64,000 nucleotides of DNA from an uncultured Bacteroidota bacterium (GTDB taxonomy: Bacteria; Bacteroidota; Bacteroidia; 2-12-FULL-35-15), in contig CAIYIS010000080.1 of the NCBI GenBank assembly GCA_903926385.1, forward strand, positions 1-64,000, in the 5' to 3' direction. The position numbers and the translations under genes were made by a program. How positions within the stretch are numbered: the stretch's first letter is position 1; each line of letters begins with the position of its first letter. Under the pieces are notes generated by a model, which had not been told where the DNA came from, did no database searches, and saw only the letters and a list, made by a program, of their open reading frames with translations. This document shows, in pieces, positions 35,601-42,862 of this stretch.

Positions 35601-35674
35601 TGGTAAAGCCTGTTCCGAAAAAACAAAAACTATACAAGTGCGATGATCTGGAAAAAGATTATATGCAGGAATAA
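32609..35674 (+). CDS. Exported tandem amidohydrolase (inactive N-terminal plus active C-terminal domain)
   Basis: Exported protein of 1021 residues from the ATG at 32609 (MKKIITLMFAVAVAMAARAQ signal peptide). It contains two imidazolonepropionase-like amidohydrolase folds. The first, about 25-430, has the N-terminal barrel entry KTIYPGLIDAYTTYG where the HxH metal ligands are absent. The second, about 575-1000, has TPGIIDEHSHIAIS with HxH intact, ITCHSYVQSEI, FTHILEGYKVAD and the catalytic aspartate region AINSDDAEMGRR, so it should be active. Both halves end in the family signature for the returning beta domain (LGSIKSGMIANFI, VGSIKVGKDADVVLW). The substrate is unknown. A second amidohydrolase gene follows after 43 bp. 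Confidence 0.88.
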   Translation: MKKIITLMFAVAVAMAARAQETFPVNGTTNKLHTVYAFANATIVVNADETLKEATLLIKDGIITEAGTHVKLPKGCVVYDLKGKTIYPGLIDAYTTYGVADAKPLPRTTAGPQMESNVKGAYGWNQAIRADADAYKLFMINGAAADEMRKLGFGAVLTFQKDGIVRGSGAVVALADAKENSLIIADRAAAMFSFDKGTSTQDYPSSLTGAIALLRQTYLDANWYKNDKTKKEYNISLDAFNSLQALPQIFETTDKFNALRADKIGDEFKVRYIIKGCGNEYQRLDELKATNCKFIIPLNFPSAFDVEDAYDAANVSMAELKHWEMAPVNAFALEKNYIPFAITTADLKDKKEFWKNLRKAIQYGLSEQQALKSLTTIPAEMLNVADKLGSIKSGMIANFIITSGNLFDEKTIIYENWVEGIPYKINDYNLIDLRGTYDFTYGSKTNLQLKIEGEIEKLKGTAVIDTVKTNVNITVSGNSVSISFTPKDANGTIRLSGNITTGTSKMTGKGQLPSGEWTDWSATLKTAFTNVVKKDSTKKQPEFGKVVYPFSAYGQPHPDDEGFFKDKIKEFKTRYDAVLIKHVTVWTNEAEGILKNQDVYITEGRIVRIADDINAPKMAYAKVIDGTGKHLTPGIIDEHSHIAISSGVNEGTQASSAEVRMGDVINSEDINIYRQLSGGVTTSQLLHGSANPIGGQSAIIKLRWGKAPEEMKFDKADGSIKFALGENVKQSNWGDFNTVRFPQSRMGVEQVYYDYFTRAKEYDAKQKAFATSSEKEKTAGSPFRRDLEMEAIAEILNKKRFITCHSYVQSEINMLMHVGDSLGFQVNTFTHILEGYKVADKMKERGIGASSFSDWWAYKMEVKDAIPYNASLLNQMGVVTAINSDDAEMGRRLNQEAAKAIKYGGMSEEDALKLVTLNPAKLLHLDKKVGSIKVGKDADVVLWSDNPLSVYAKVEKTIIDGIIYFDNEEDVKMRTDMQKERARIIQKMLDEKKGGAPVVKPVPKKQKLYKCDDLEKDYMQE

Positions 35675-35717
35675 ATTGTAATCGCGTTTCAATAACAAAG
35701 CACAAAGTTTTTTAAAT

Positions 35718-37007
35718 ATGAAAAAAATAGTTTTAGTTCTCTCCGTCTTTTCTGCTCTCTCTTCCTTTGCTCAAAACAAAAGTGTTTTGATAACAGGAGG
35801 TACTGCACATCTGGGCAACGACAGCATTATTCAGAATGCTGTAATCGGAATAAAAGACGGAAAAATAAATTTGGTTACCACCACTGTGGCTTCTAATTAT
35901 GATAAAAATTCGTACACCGAAATAATAGATGCCACCGGAAAACAAATATATCCGGGCTTTATAGCGCCTAACTCCACTTTAGGTTTAACCGAGATAGAAG
36001 CAGTGCGTGCCACCAACGATTTCAGAGAAACAGGAGTATCCCTCCCAAACATGCGTACACTGATAGCCTACAACACCGACTCTAAGTTAATTCCAACGGT
36101 AAGAACAAACGGAATATTGCTTGCCGAAATTACACCTCGGGGAGGAATTATTTCGGGCACTTCCAGCATTGTTATGCTCGATGGCTGGAACTGGGAAGAT
36201 GCGGCTTATAAAGCAGACGATGGAATACATATTAACTGGCCTCGCATTGTGTCGCGCAAACTTCTGGATGAAGATAATTTGCTGTGGGGCCCGTACGAAA
36301 AAAACAAAGAATACAATCGTCAGATGACGGAATTAAAAAAACTATTTGATGATGCAAAGGCTTACAACGAGGCCGAAACAAAAGAAGAAACCAATTTACG
36401 ACTGGAAGCTTTAAAAGGTATTCTGGATGGAAGCAAAACACTTTTTATTCATACCAATGAAGTAAAGGAAATAGTAGAAGCCGTTAATTTTGTAAAACAA
36501 TATCAGATTAAAAAGGCCGCTATTGTTGGCGGAAAAGACAGCTGGATGGTAACCCAATTATTGAAAGAAAATAATATTGCGGTGGTGGTAGCGCGTTTGC
36601 ACGCTCTTCCCGAACATCCCGAAGAAGATGTGGACGGGCCTTATAAACTTCCCTTCTTATTACAGCAAGCAGGAGTGCTGTATTGCCTGAACAACGAAGG
36701 CGACATGGAAGCTGCGGGCACGCGCAACTTGCCTTTTCTGGCTGGTACTGCTGCTGCTTATGGTTTAACCAAAGAACAAGCAGTGAAAGCCATTACACTT
36801 AACACTGCTCGCATTTTAGGCATTGATAAAACCACCGGGAGTATTGAAACAGGTAAAGATGCTACTCTTTTTATTTCTACAGGCGATGCACTCGATATGC
36901 GCACCAACAATGTGGAAAAAGCTTTTATTAAAGGCAAAAGCATCGACCTGAATAATGATCAGAAAGAACTTTATCTGAAATATAAAAACAAATACGGATT
37001 GAAATAA
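35718..37007 (+). CDS. Exported amidohydrolase-fold protein lacking the HxH metal motif
   Basis: Exported protein of 429 residues (MKKIVLVLSVFSALSSFAQ) with the imidazolonepropionase-like fold. Entry strand QIYPGFIAPNSTLGL lacks both HxH histidines. The later ligand region is changed (ARLHALPEHPEED, LYCLNNEGDMEAAG), while the closing signature TGSIETGKDATLFIS is kept. It resembles the N-terminal half of the preceding 1021-residue protein more than the active half. With only a 43-bp gap the two are surely cotranscribed and may form a complex in which this is a regulatory or substrate-binding subunit; that last point is inference. Confidence 0.86.
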   Translation: MKKIVLVLSVFSALSSFAQNKSVLITGGTAHLGNDSIIQNAVIGIKDGKINLVTTTVASNYDKNSYTEIIDATGKQIYPGFIAPNSTLGLTEIEAVRATNDFRETGVSLPNMRTLIAYNTDSKLIPTVRTNGILLAEITPRGGIISGTSSIVMLDGWNWEDAAYKADDGIHINWPRIVSRKLLDEDNLLWGPYEKNKEYNRQMTELKKLFDDAKAYNEAETKEETNLRLEALKGILDGSKTLFIHTNEVKEIVEAVNFVKQYQIKKAAIVGGKDSWMVTQLLKENNIAVVVARLHALPEHPEEDVDGPYKLPFLLQQAGVLYCLNNEGDMEAAGTRNLPFLAGTAAAYGLTKEQAVKAITLNTARILGIDKTTGSIETGKDATLFISTGDALDMRTNNVEKAFIKGKSIDLNNDQKELYLKYKNKYGLK

Positions 37008-37022
37008 TTTAGTCAGGGTATT

Positions 37023-37065
37023 AAAAACAAAAAGGAGAAAGATAACTTTCCCCTTTTTTGTTTTT
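37023..37065. terminator. Bidirectional terminator
   Basis: AACAAAAAGGAGAAAG pairs with CTTTCCCCTTTTTTGTT (one mismatch, one bulge) around the loop ATAA. It has an A-rich left flank and a T-rich right flank, so it can serve both convergent genes. Confidence 0.75.
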
Positions 37066-37098
37066 GAATGAAACAGTACATTCAAATAACTTGAATGA

Positions 37099-38841
37099 TT
37101 ACTTATTTACTGATAGTTTTTTGGTGATAACACCTTTGTTTGTTTTAACACTTACAAAGTATAAACCATTACTCAATCTATCGGTATTTAAGGAATACTT
37201 CTGCATACCGGTTGATAAATTGCCTTGTTCAGATTTTACCAATTGTTGTCCGAGTTCGTCTGTTAATTCAATCGAAACTCCTGTAACCTCTGACAAATTA
37301 AATTCAACATTAACAATGTCGCTGGCAGGATTTGGATACACATTCACTTCAGAAAAATTAGATGCTTCGTCAATTCCGGTAGTTACACTAAAGTTAACAT
37401 TATCAACATACACATCATTTCCTTGAGCGGAAGTGCCTTTAAATCGAACCAAAACACTTGGCTGACCTAAATAAGAAGATGGGAAATTAACTGTTTCGTG
37501 TCTCCATTGAGCTGCACTAGTTGGAGCATACTCTGAAGTAAAATAAGTTGTACCGTTTGTCGACAAAGATGATCCGGCTTTTACATACCTAGGAGTCCAT
37601 GAAACTCCACAGTTCGTAGATACATCCACCTGCAGTTTATCGTTAACAGTAGATGAATATTGTGCATACGAAACATCAAAGGTTAATTGAACAGCGGTGG
37701 CTCCCGAAAACGACATTGGCTCAAAAGAGAAATAATCAACATCACCTGAAGTACTATTATAGAAACTCAACTTGGCACTATGTGCAGAGTTGAAGCCTAC
37801 CGAAGCGTTGGACCATGTAGCAGGGTCGCCTCCATTTGAAATCACCCAATTGCTTGGAATGCCCGATGTCTCAAAATTTTCGGATACGATTTGCCCAACA
37901 GTATTAGAATACTTTATAAAACCTGCAGTTGAAACATTGTTAACGCTTGTAGGGTCAGTGCTTCCATTAGGATTAGAAACAGTTGCGGTAATGATATGGC
38001 TTCCTGCAACAGGGGACCCAAGTTTAATGCCTGTTACTGTAGCATTACTATAAGGCACTAATGTTCCTGTCCAATTTTTTACTTTCTGAGTTACACCATC
38101 CACGTCATAAGTTATAGTAGCAGAAGTAAGAGTTGTAGTCCCGAGATTACCTAAACGAAATGTTGGAATAACACTATCGCATGATTGTAAGTTGGAGTTT
38201 AAAAAACTAAGTGTGCTAGGTGCCATTAATTGCGCATCGTTAGCACCTACAGCAATAGAACATGTGCCTTTTGATGTGTACAACTGAGCTGCGGTATACT
38301 GATCCACTTCTGTAACTGTTCTGTCCGGACAAATCATAACGCATGTAGGGAAATAGGTAAGATGATATCCGGTTAATAATGCACTTGCGCCCGGAGTAGC
38401 ATTAGATAAATCAATAATAGGATAATTTGTATTGAGAGTCCAGTCGCCCTGTGTATAGTCTGCATACGAATTCCCAGTCGAGCCTTGTATTCCGTGTAAC
38501 TGATTAGAAGTATTGGTTAATTCTCCTTCTATAAAGAACACCATCATATCATCAGTAGAGGAAGAGCTCACACCATTTCCTCCTAATGGTCCGTGAGCTG
38601 CCCACAAAGCATCGAGAGCGCCAGAGTTATGATACGACCAACATGGGCCACACCAGGCAGCCGAAATATCAATCACTACCGTTTTGCCGGCATTAAGATA
38701 AGTGTAAAGATTTTGAGAGGTGCCGGCTATGTCGGTAAAAGTCCAGTCGGCAGAAAGTGTACCATTAGTAACTTGTGCATTGCTTTCAATTGCATAAAGC
38801 ATCAGGGATACAACTGCAATTATTTGTAAAAGTTTTTTCAT
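37099..38841 (-). CDS. T9SS-secreted protein with thioredoxin-like and choice-of-anchor J domains
   Basis: Exported protein of 580 residues (signal peptide ending near ESNAQ). Residues about 25-195 form a thioredoxin/AhpC-like domain with a redox-type WCGPC motif (about 62-66). Immunoglobulin-like sequence follows (about 200-310), then a choice-of-anchor J-type beta-sandwich (about 315-480, FETSGIPSNWVISNG onward). A T9SS type A sorting domain ends it (YPNPASDIVNVEF, GLYFVSVKT). A thiol-oxidoreductase-like domain exported to the surface is unusual; it could form or break disulfides outside the cell. Confidence 0.86.
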   Translation of the reverse strand: MKKLLQIIAVVSLMLYAIESNAQVTNGTLSADWTFTDIAGTSQNLYTYLNAGKTVVIDISAAWCGPCWSYHNSGALDALWAAHGPLGGNGVSSSSTDDMMVFFIEGELTNTSNQLHGIQGSTGNSYADYTQGDWTLNTNYPIIDLSNATPGASALLTGYHLTYFPTCVMICPDRTVTEVDQYTAAQLYTSKGTCSIAVGANDAQLMAPSTLSFLNSNLQSCDSVIPTFRLGNLGTTTLTSATITYDVDGVTQKVKNWTGTLVPYSNATVTGIKLGSPVAGSHIITATVSNPNGSTDPTSVNNVSTAGFIKYSNTVGQIVSENFETSGIPSNWVISNGGDPATWSNASVGFNSAHSAKLSFYNSTSGDVDYFSFEPMSFSGATAVQLTFDVSYAQYSSTVNDKLQVDVSTNCGVSWTPRYVKAGSSLSTNGTTYFTSEYAPTSAAQWRHETVNFPSSYLGQPSVLVRFKGTSAQGNDVYVDNVNFSVTTGIDEASNFSEVNVYPNPASDIVNVEFNLSEVTGVSIELTDELGQQLVKSEQGNLSTGMQKYSLNTDRLSNGLYFVSVKTNKGVITKKLSVNK

Positions 38842-38988
38842 AAATCTGGTGGTTTTAGTGAATTATTATTATGCTGAACTTATGTTCGCATAGCGAAAAT
38901 AGATATAAATATTTAATGGGTTGTCTTTTTTTTAAGTATTTTTAGAAACTTTTATTTTTAACACTTAATTATAAATCAATTTACTTGA

Positions 38989-39732
38989 ATGTCTATGAGA
39001 AAAATTATTACAACCGTTAGCTTACTTTGTTGCGCTTTTATTGGCTTTAGCCAAAGTATTGTATTGCTCGATACCAATAATAATGTGGTGTCTAATTCTA
39101 TTATTGATGTGTATGTAGCCCCTGGTTCGAGCACTATTACTGAATTATTAATTCATAATTCGACTAACCAAACCAGAACTTACAAATGCAGACGCGCTAT
39201 TTTATCAATGGCAGCTGACGATTCTACACAGTTTTGTTTTGGTGGTTTATGTTATGGTTTTTCTGCCAATGTTGGGAGTCAATTATTAACTGTAATTGGA
39301 CAGGACACTGTAGATTTTGTTCACAATGGCTTCCATTGCGATTTTGTTGCCGGCACAACCAATTCCGTTCGTATGGTATACTATCGTTTTGAGGACCCTA
39401 GTAATTTGGGTGATTCTACTAATGTAATTATTAGATACACTACCCAAGTTGGCATTAACGAGTTGTCTTCTCCATCAGGTTCGGTTTCTAATGCTTCACC
39501 TAATCCGGCTAGCTCATTATTCTCTATTAATTATTCCGTTTCCGATTTTTCTCAAAAAACAAAATTGGTTATTTATAATGTTCTTGGAAAAGAAGTAAAA
39601 CAAATTGTATTGAAAGATAAAATTGGCACAGCAAAAATTAATGCCGATGAAATCCCTTCAGGCATTTATTTTTATTCATTACTTGCAGATGACAAAGTTA
39701 TTTCCACAAAAAAATTAGTAATTAGCCACTAA
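38989..39732 (+). CDS. Small T9SS-secreted protein
   Basis: Exported protein of 247 residues (signal peptide MSMRKIITTVSLLCCAFIGFSQ; a second ATG two codons in is equally possible). Residues about 25-155 look like a single beta-sandwich (VVSNSIIDVYVAPGSSTITELLIHNS, cut here into SIIDVYVAPGSSTITE), with no family I recognise. Residues about 165-247 are a T9SS type A sorting domain (ASPNPASSLFSINYS, GIYFYSLLAD). It is divergent from the thioredoxin-like T9SS gene and could be controlled from the same 147-bp intergenic region. Confidence 0.82.
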   Translation: MSMRKIITTVSLLCCAFIGFSQSIVLLDTNNNVVSNSIIDVYVAPGSSTITELLIHNSTNQTRTYKCRRAILSMAADDSTQFCFGGLCYGFSANVGSQLLTVIGQDTVDFVHNGFHCDFVAGTTNSVRMVYYRFEDPSNLGDSTNVIIRYTTQVGINELSSPSGSVSNASPNPASSLFSINYSVSDFSQKTKLVIYNVLGKEVKQIVLKDKIGTAKINADEIPSGIYFYSLLADDKVISTKKLVISH

Positions 39733-39745
39733 TTTACTTTTTGTT

Positions 39746-39771
39746 TTTACCAATAATCTTCTATTGGTAAA
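39746..39771 (+). terminator. Terminator after the small T9SS gene
   Basis: TTTACCAATA-ATCTTC-TATTGGTAAA forms a perfect 10-bp stem, followed by TAGTTTTTC. It is 13 bp past the stop codon. Confidence 0.7.
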
Positions 39772-39809
39772 TAGTTTTTCAGAGAGGAAAAAGGGAAATT
39801 CGGTGAGGA

Positions 39810-40151
39810 ATGGAAAAAACTCAGGGAGACTTTTTTTTGAATGTTTTTGCAGTGGTACGTCTCATACCCAAAGGACGTGTGACTAACTATGGGGCAATAG
39901 CAAAATACCTGGGAGCCGGCCGTTCATCGCGCATGGTGGGTTGGGCCATGAATGCATCGCATACGCAGAAAAAAAAAGTTCCGGCTCACAGAGTGGTGAA
40001 CCGAAATGGCGAACTCACCGGAAAGCACCATTTCCCCAGCCCTTTTATGATGCAGGAATTGCTGGAGAAAGAAGGGATAAAAGTGGAGAATGATAAAATT
40101 ATTGATTTTAAGAAGTGCTTTTGGGACCCAATGAAAGAGTTGGAAGTATAA
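39810..40151 (+). CDS. Alkyltransferase-like protein (ATL), MGMT family without catalytic cysteine
   Basis: A 113-residue protein with the DNA-binding half of O6-methylguanine methyltransferase: RLIPKGRVTNYGAIAKYLG (17-35), RSSRMVGWAMNAS (38-50) and VPAHRVVNRNGELTG (57-71). The alkyl-acceptor cysteine of PCHRV is alanine (P58-A59-H60-R61-V62), so it cannot accept alkyl groups. ATL proteins bind O6-alkylguanine and flag it for nucleotide excision repair. The length and motif layout match known ATLs, such as the E. coli protein with PWHRV. No other repair gene adjoins it, though recJ is 2.7 kb away. Confidence 0.9.
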   Translation: MEKTQGDFFLNVFAVVRLIPKGRVTNYGAIAKYLGAGRSSRMVGWAMNASHTQKKKVPAHRVVNRNGELTGKHHFPSPFMMQELLEKEGIKVENDKIIDFKKCFWDPMKELEV

Positions 40152-40284
40152 ATTTGCCTATTGCTTATAATGCGGCTGCCGACACCGCTTCGTTTAATGA
40201 AATGAAGTTATTTTTCGAAAAAATATTTAAATAGCAGTTGGAAGTAACCTCGAGTTTAGTGGTTTTTCTTCCTCCCTGCATGTT

Positions 40285-40780
40285 CCAAAGGTTCACTTTT
40301 CGTCATCTTGGGTTCCCATTATCTGCCAAAAATTGTTTTACTGCAAAATGGAGAGTCCCTTTTCTGCCAAAAATTCATTTTTTCGCCATAAGGGAAACTC
40401 CAAACCTGCTCAAAACTTATAAAATCAACCAAAGTAGAAACCCGAACATGTCCAAAACTTATATTACCGCCATAAGCGGAACTCCAAACCTGCCAAAAAC
40501 TTATTTTTCCGCCATATTGGGAACTCCAAACCTGTCAAAAATTCATTTTTCCGCCATAAGGGGAATCCCTTTTGGCCCAAAAACTTATTTGGCGACCTTT
40601 TGGAGTTCTCCTTAGGTCAAAAAAACTTATTCTGCCGCTATTTGGAGTTTCCCTTTTGCCTCAAAAACGTATTCTATGAGCAATAGGCATTTTCAATGTG
40701 TCAATTTAATTTATTTTGCGGTCTATTGGAGTAACCCTTTTGTTCCAAAAACTTATTTTACCAGCATCTCAGATGCCCAA
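40285..40780. repeat. 42-bp-period intergenic array (about 10-11 units)
   Basis: Units starting at 40367, 40409, 40451, 40493 and 40535 are exactly 42 bp. Flanking units at 40285, 40326, 40577 and 40618 are 41-43 bp, and decayed units run to about 40780. The consensus begins CCAAAAACTTATTTTTCCGC and continues CATAAGGGAACTCCAAACCTG with ends CCTG. There are no unique spacers, so it is not CRISPR. A plus-strand frame from a TTG at 40238 to 40615 stays open with a 14-residue repeat (GTPNLPKTYFSAIL); it has no ATG or promoter and I do not call it a gene. The repeat peptide faintly resembles that at 11.2 kb (KTHFKTK versus KIHFSAI). Confidence 0.8.
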
Positions 40781-40981
40781 TACCATTCTATTATTTATTT
40801 TAATTGCAATTCGGAAATCACGATTATTGAAAAGCTTTAATTTATTGATTATGCAGCCCCTTAACCTCTTAGAAAGTGGATGCTTACTAGCGTCTGCTGT
40901 TTAGTGTTTTAGTAAAAAAAGGCGTTTTTTAGCACCTGACACATAAGTTATTAACAATTTCGAAAATTTTCGATAAATTAG

Positions 40982-41013
40982 TTGCAAAAATTATTTCACT
41001 AGCTATAAATTTG
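40982..41013 (+). promoter_or_regulatory. Promoter (TTG -33, N21, TAaaTTTG -7)
   Basis: TTG at 40982-40984 and TAAATTTG at 41006-41013 are 21 bp apart, matching the Bacteroidota promoter consensus, 30 bp before the ATG of the 318-residue protein. Confidence 0.65.
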
Positions 41014-41043
41014 CATAAAATTAATCTCTAAAACTAAATTCTT

Positions 41044-42000
41044 ATGGCAATTTGGATAGGCATCAGAAATCCGTTTATCGCACCGATGGAACGCAGCGTT
41101 ACAAACGCAGATAATATAATTATCTATCATTTATTCAGGCTCAATGTTCATAAAACAGAGGGCGCATGGCAACTGGCCATGTACAACGATTTTGCAACTC
41201 CCGCCAATGCCTTTATTTCGGCTGTAGGAACATTGAGTGGAGACAAAGAAGCTCAAACAGTTCTCACCAGTGCGTTTGAGTCGGTGTTTAAAGATATGCC
41301 ATCTCAGTTGGATATAATGGACGACCTCACTCGCTTGGTACATGCCGTAAATTCTGACCCTTATAAATTAATTTGGGGGCGCACTCGCGATAGATTTTAC
41401 ATGGGCTCGTATTCCGACAGAATAGCAGCCTTGTTGGGATTGGCCAACGAAATGACTGCTCAAACTGTGCCCGATGGAGCTACTGCTGCCCTTGCTTACA
41501 AAGCATCGATAGAAACTGCTCATGCAGACCAACAAAACAGAATGACCAAAGTGGGCACCGATAGCTCATCTGTAGAGGCTTTGCGCCAAACACTCATCAA
41601 AAAATTAAACAAAAACAGAGGTATTTTAATTTCTAATTTTGCCGAACTTTCGAATTACGACCAATTGATGGAAGGTTATTTTCCTCTCAATTTGCTTGGC
41701 GACCATGCAGCGAAAGGGCATTATCAACTCATCATTCCGAGCGGAGAGTTTCGTAAAATTTGTATTCACACATTTAAAGCAAACGAAAAAATTGATATTG
41801 TAGGAGGCGACACCGATGTGTGGATAAGCACTGCCGATAATGCTAATAACCCTATATCATCGGGCTATAAAGCTGTGGCAGGCGTAACCACTCGCATAAG
41901 CCCATCGGAGCTTGGCGACCTTACCAAAAAATATGTGATTGCTACTAACAACAATTTAACTACTTCGTGCGATTTAATTTTTAATATCGTAAAAGTATAA
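41044..42000 (+). CDS. Unrecognised 318-residue protein
   Basis: A soluble protein without signal peptide or membrane segment. I do not recognise its family. The first 200 residues look mainly helical (PANAFISAVGTLSGDKEAQTV, region about 50-110; LIWGRTRDRFYMGSYSDRI about 115-135; VEALRQTLIKKLNKNRGIL about 180-198). Residues about 220-318 look like a beta domain (GHYQLIIPSGEFRKICIHTF, DIVGGDTDVWISTADNANN, KYVIATNNNLTTSCDLIF). It has its own promoter and a strong terminator, so it is an independent unit, and it lies just after the 42-bp repeat array. Base composition does not stand out by eye. Confidence 0.7.
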   Translation: MAIWIGIRNPFIAPMERSVTNADNIIIYHLFRLNVHKTEGAWQLAMYNDFATPANAFISAVGTLSGDKEAQTVLTSAFESVFKDMPSQLDIMDDLTRLVHAVNSDPYKLIWGRTRDRFYMGSYSDRIAALLGLANEMTAQTVPDGATAALAYKASIETAHADQQNRMTKVGTDSSSVEALRQTLIKKLNKNRGILISNFAELSNYDQLMEGYFPLNLLGDHAAKGHYQLIIPSGEFRKICIHTFKANEKIDIVGGDTDVWISTADNANNPISSGYKAVAGVTTRISPSELGDLTKKYVIATNNNLTTSCDLIFNIVKV

Positions 42001-42072
42001 ACCCAAACCATCATGCCGAAACAGGCTACCGTTAGGCATTTTATAGGCAAAGTAAAAAGTAGATTTAAAATT

Positions 42073-42104
42073 AAAATCCCGCTCATTTCGGAGCGGGATT
42101 TTTT
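42073..42104 (+). terminator. Rho-independent terminator
   Basis: AAAATCCCGCTC and GAGCGGGATTTT form a 12-bp perfect stem with a 6-base loop, followed by a T-run. Confidence 0.88.
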
Positions 42105-42131
42105 GTTGGGTATGTTTTATTGGTATATTTG
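42102..42131 (+). promoter_or_regulatory. Promoter (TTTG -33, N18, TAtaTTTG -7) for the lipoprotein gene
   Basis: TTTG at 42102-42105 overlaps the T-run of the preceding terminator, and TATATTTG lies at 42124-42131. The start codon is 100 bp further on, giving a long leader. Confidence 0.6.
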
Positions 42132-42153
42132 TAAGGTTATTAATCGGGTTTAG

Positions 42154-42179
42154 TTTGCAGGTGGAAAAACACCTGCAAA
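42154..42179 (+). promoter_or_regulatory. Stable 5' leader hairpin
   Basis: TTTGCAGGTG-GAAAAA-CACCTGCAAA is a perfect 10-bp stem in the leader of the lipoprotein mRNA, with no T-run after it. It could protect the mRNA or bind a regulator. It might instead be a palindromic protein site, since it lies just past the promoter. Confidence 0.5.
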
Positions 42180-42230
42180 GGCAGCGATGAAACGAATTAA
42201 AAACTTTTAGAAAATTAAAATTTATAAAAC

Positions 42231-42638
42231 ATGAAAAAACACATTTTAGCAATAGCACTTGGAACATTAATACTAATCTCCTGCAAGAACAACAAACCCT
42301 TTGTCACGGGCTCTTGGACTATCGAAAACATGAACTCAGTCGACAGTTCTGTTAACGTAGAAACACTTTTAGCAACCGCATTTGCTAAGTACCCATCCGC
42401 AAAGATTTTGATACTAAAATCTGATAACACACTTACTCTAACAACTGCTGATGGAAAAGTGTTAGACCAAGGAACTTTTAAATCAACTGACAACGACTCA
42501 TGTCTTTCGATAAAATTTGCAAACGACAAAATCGAGGGTAAGTATAAAATTTCTAACGAAACATTAAAGTCAGTTAAACTTAAAGCAACTGACAATGGTG
42601 AAACAATTAATATGACACTAATTAAGAACGAGAAATAA
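42231..42638 (+). CDS. Small lipoprotein with lipocalin-like domain
   Basis: Lipoprotein of 135 residues (signal MKKHILAIALGTLILISC, acylated cysteine at 18). The mature part, beginning TGSWTIENMNSV and containing SAKILILKSDNTLTLTTADGK, then FKSTDNDSCLSIKFANDK and NETLKSVKLKATDNGETI, has the strand pattern of lipocalin-like Bacteroidota lipoproteins (GxW start, single small barrel). No precise family is assigned. It is preceded by a long structured leader. Confidence 0.78.
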   Translation: MKKHILAIALGTLILISCKNNKPFVTGSWTIENMNSVDSSVNVETLLATAFAKYPSAKILILKSDNTLTLTTADGKVLDQGTFKSTDNDSCLSIKFANDKIEGKYKISNETLKSVKLKATDNGETINMTLIKNEK

Positions 42639-42732
42639 TCCCCCTCTCGCCCGCTTCTCGCCTACCTTTGTAACGCAACATCCACTTAGTAAAAAAACAT
42701 AATTCTTAATACTCCGTAGGAGCAATATCCTA

Positions 42733-42789
42733 ATAGTAAATAAACTCTCAAACATCTGTAACGCCCTATAGGGGCGATATGTTTACTAT
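42733..42789. repeat. Palindromic intergenic repeat
   Basis: An outer repeat ATAGTAAA (42733-42740) and TTTACTAT (42782-42789), inner AACAT/ATGTT, and a central CGCCCTATAGGGGCG (42762-42776) make a nested hairpin of 57 bp. I recall hairpins with CGCCCCTATAGGGGCG-type centres as common dispersed intergenic repeats in Bacteroidota. It lies between the lipoprotein gene and recJ. Confidence 0.55.
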
Positions 42790-42862
42790 TTCCAACAAAC
42801 CCTGACAGATTAATTACCACACTTCGGTTTTAATATTTACTTTCGCATTTCAATTTTGAAAA

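Noticed and set aside
40238-40615. Gene for a 125-residue repeat protein
   Set aside because: It starts from a TTG without a promoter box and stays open only because the period is a multiple of three; the ends decay with frame-changing units.
40285-40780. CRISPR array
   Set aside because: Direct repeats are present but the whole 42-bp period is repeated with drift; there are no unique spacers of constant length, no leader and no cas genes.
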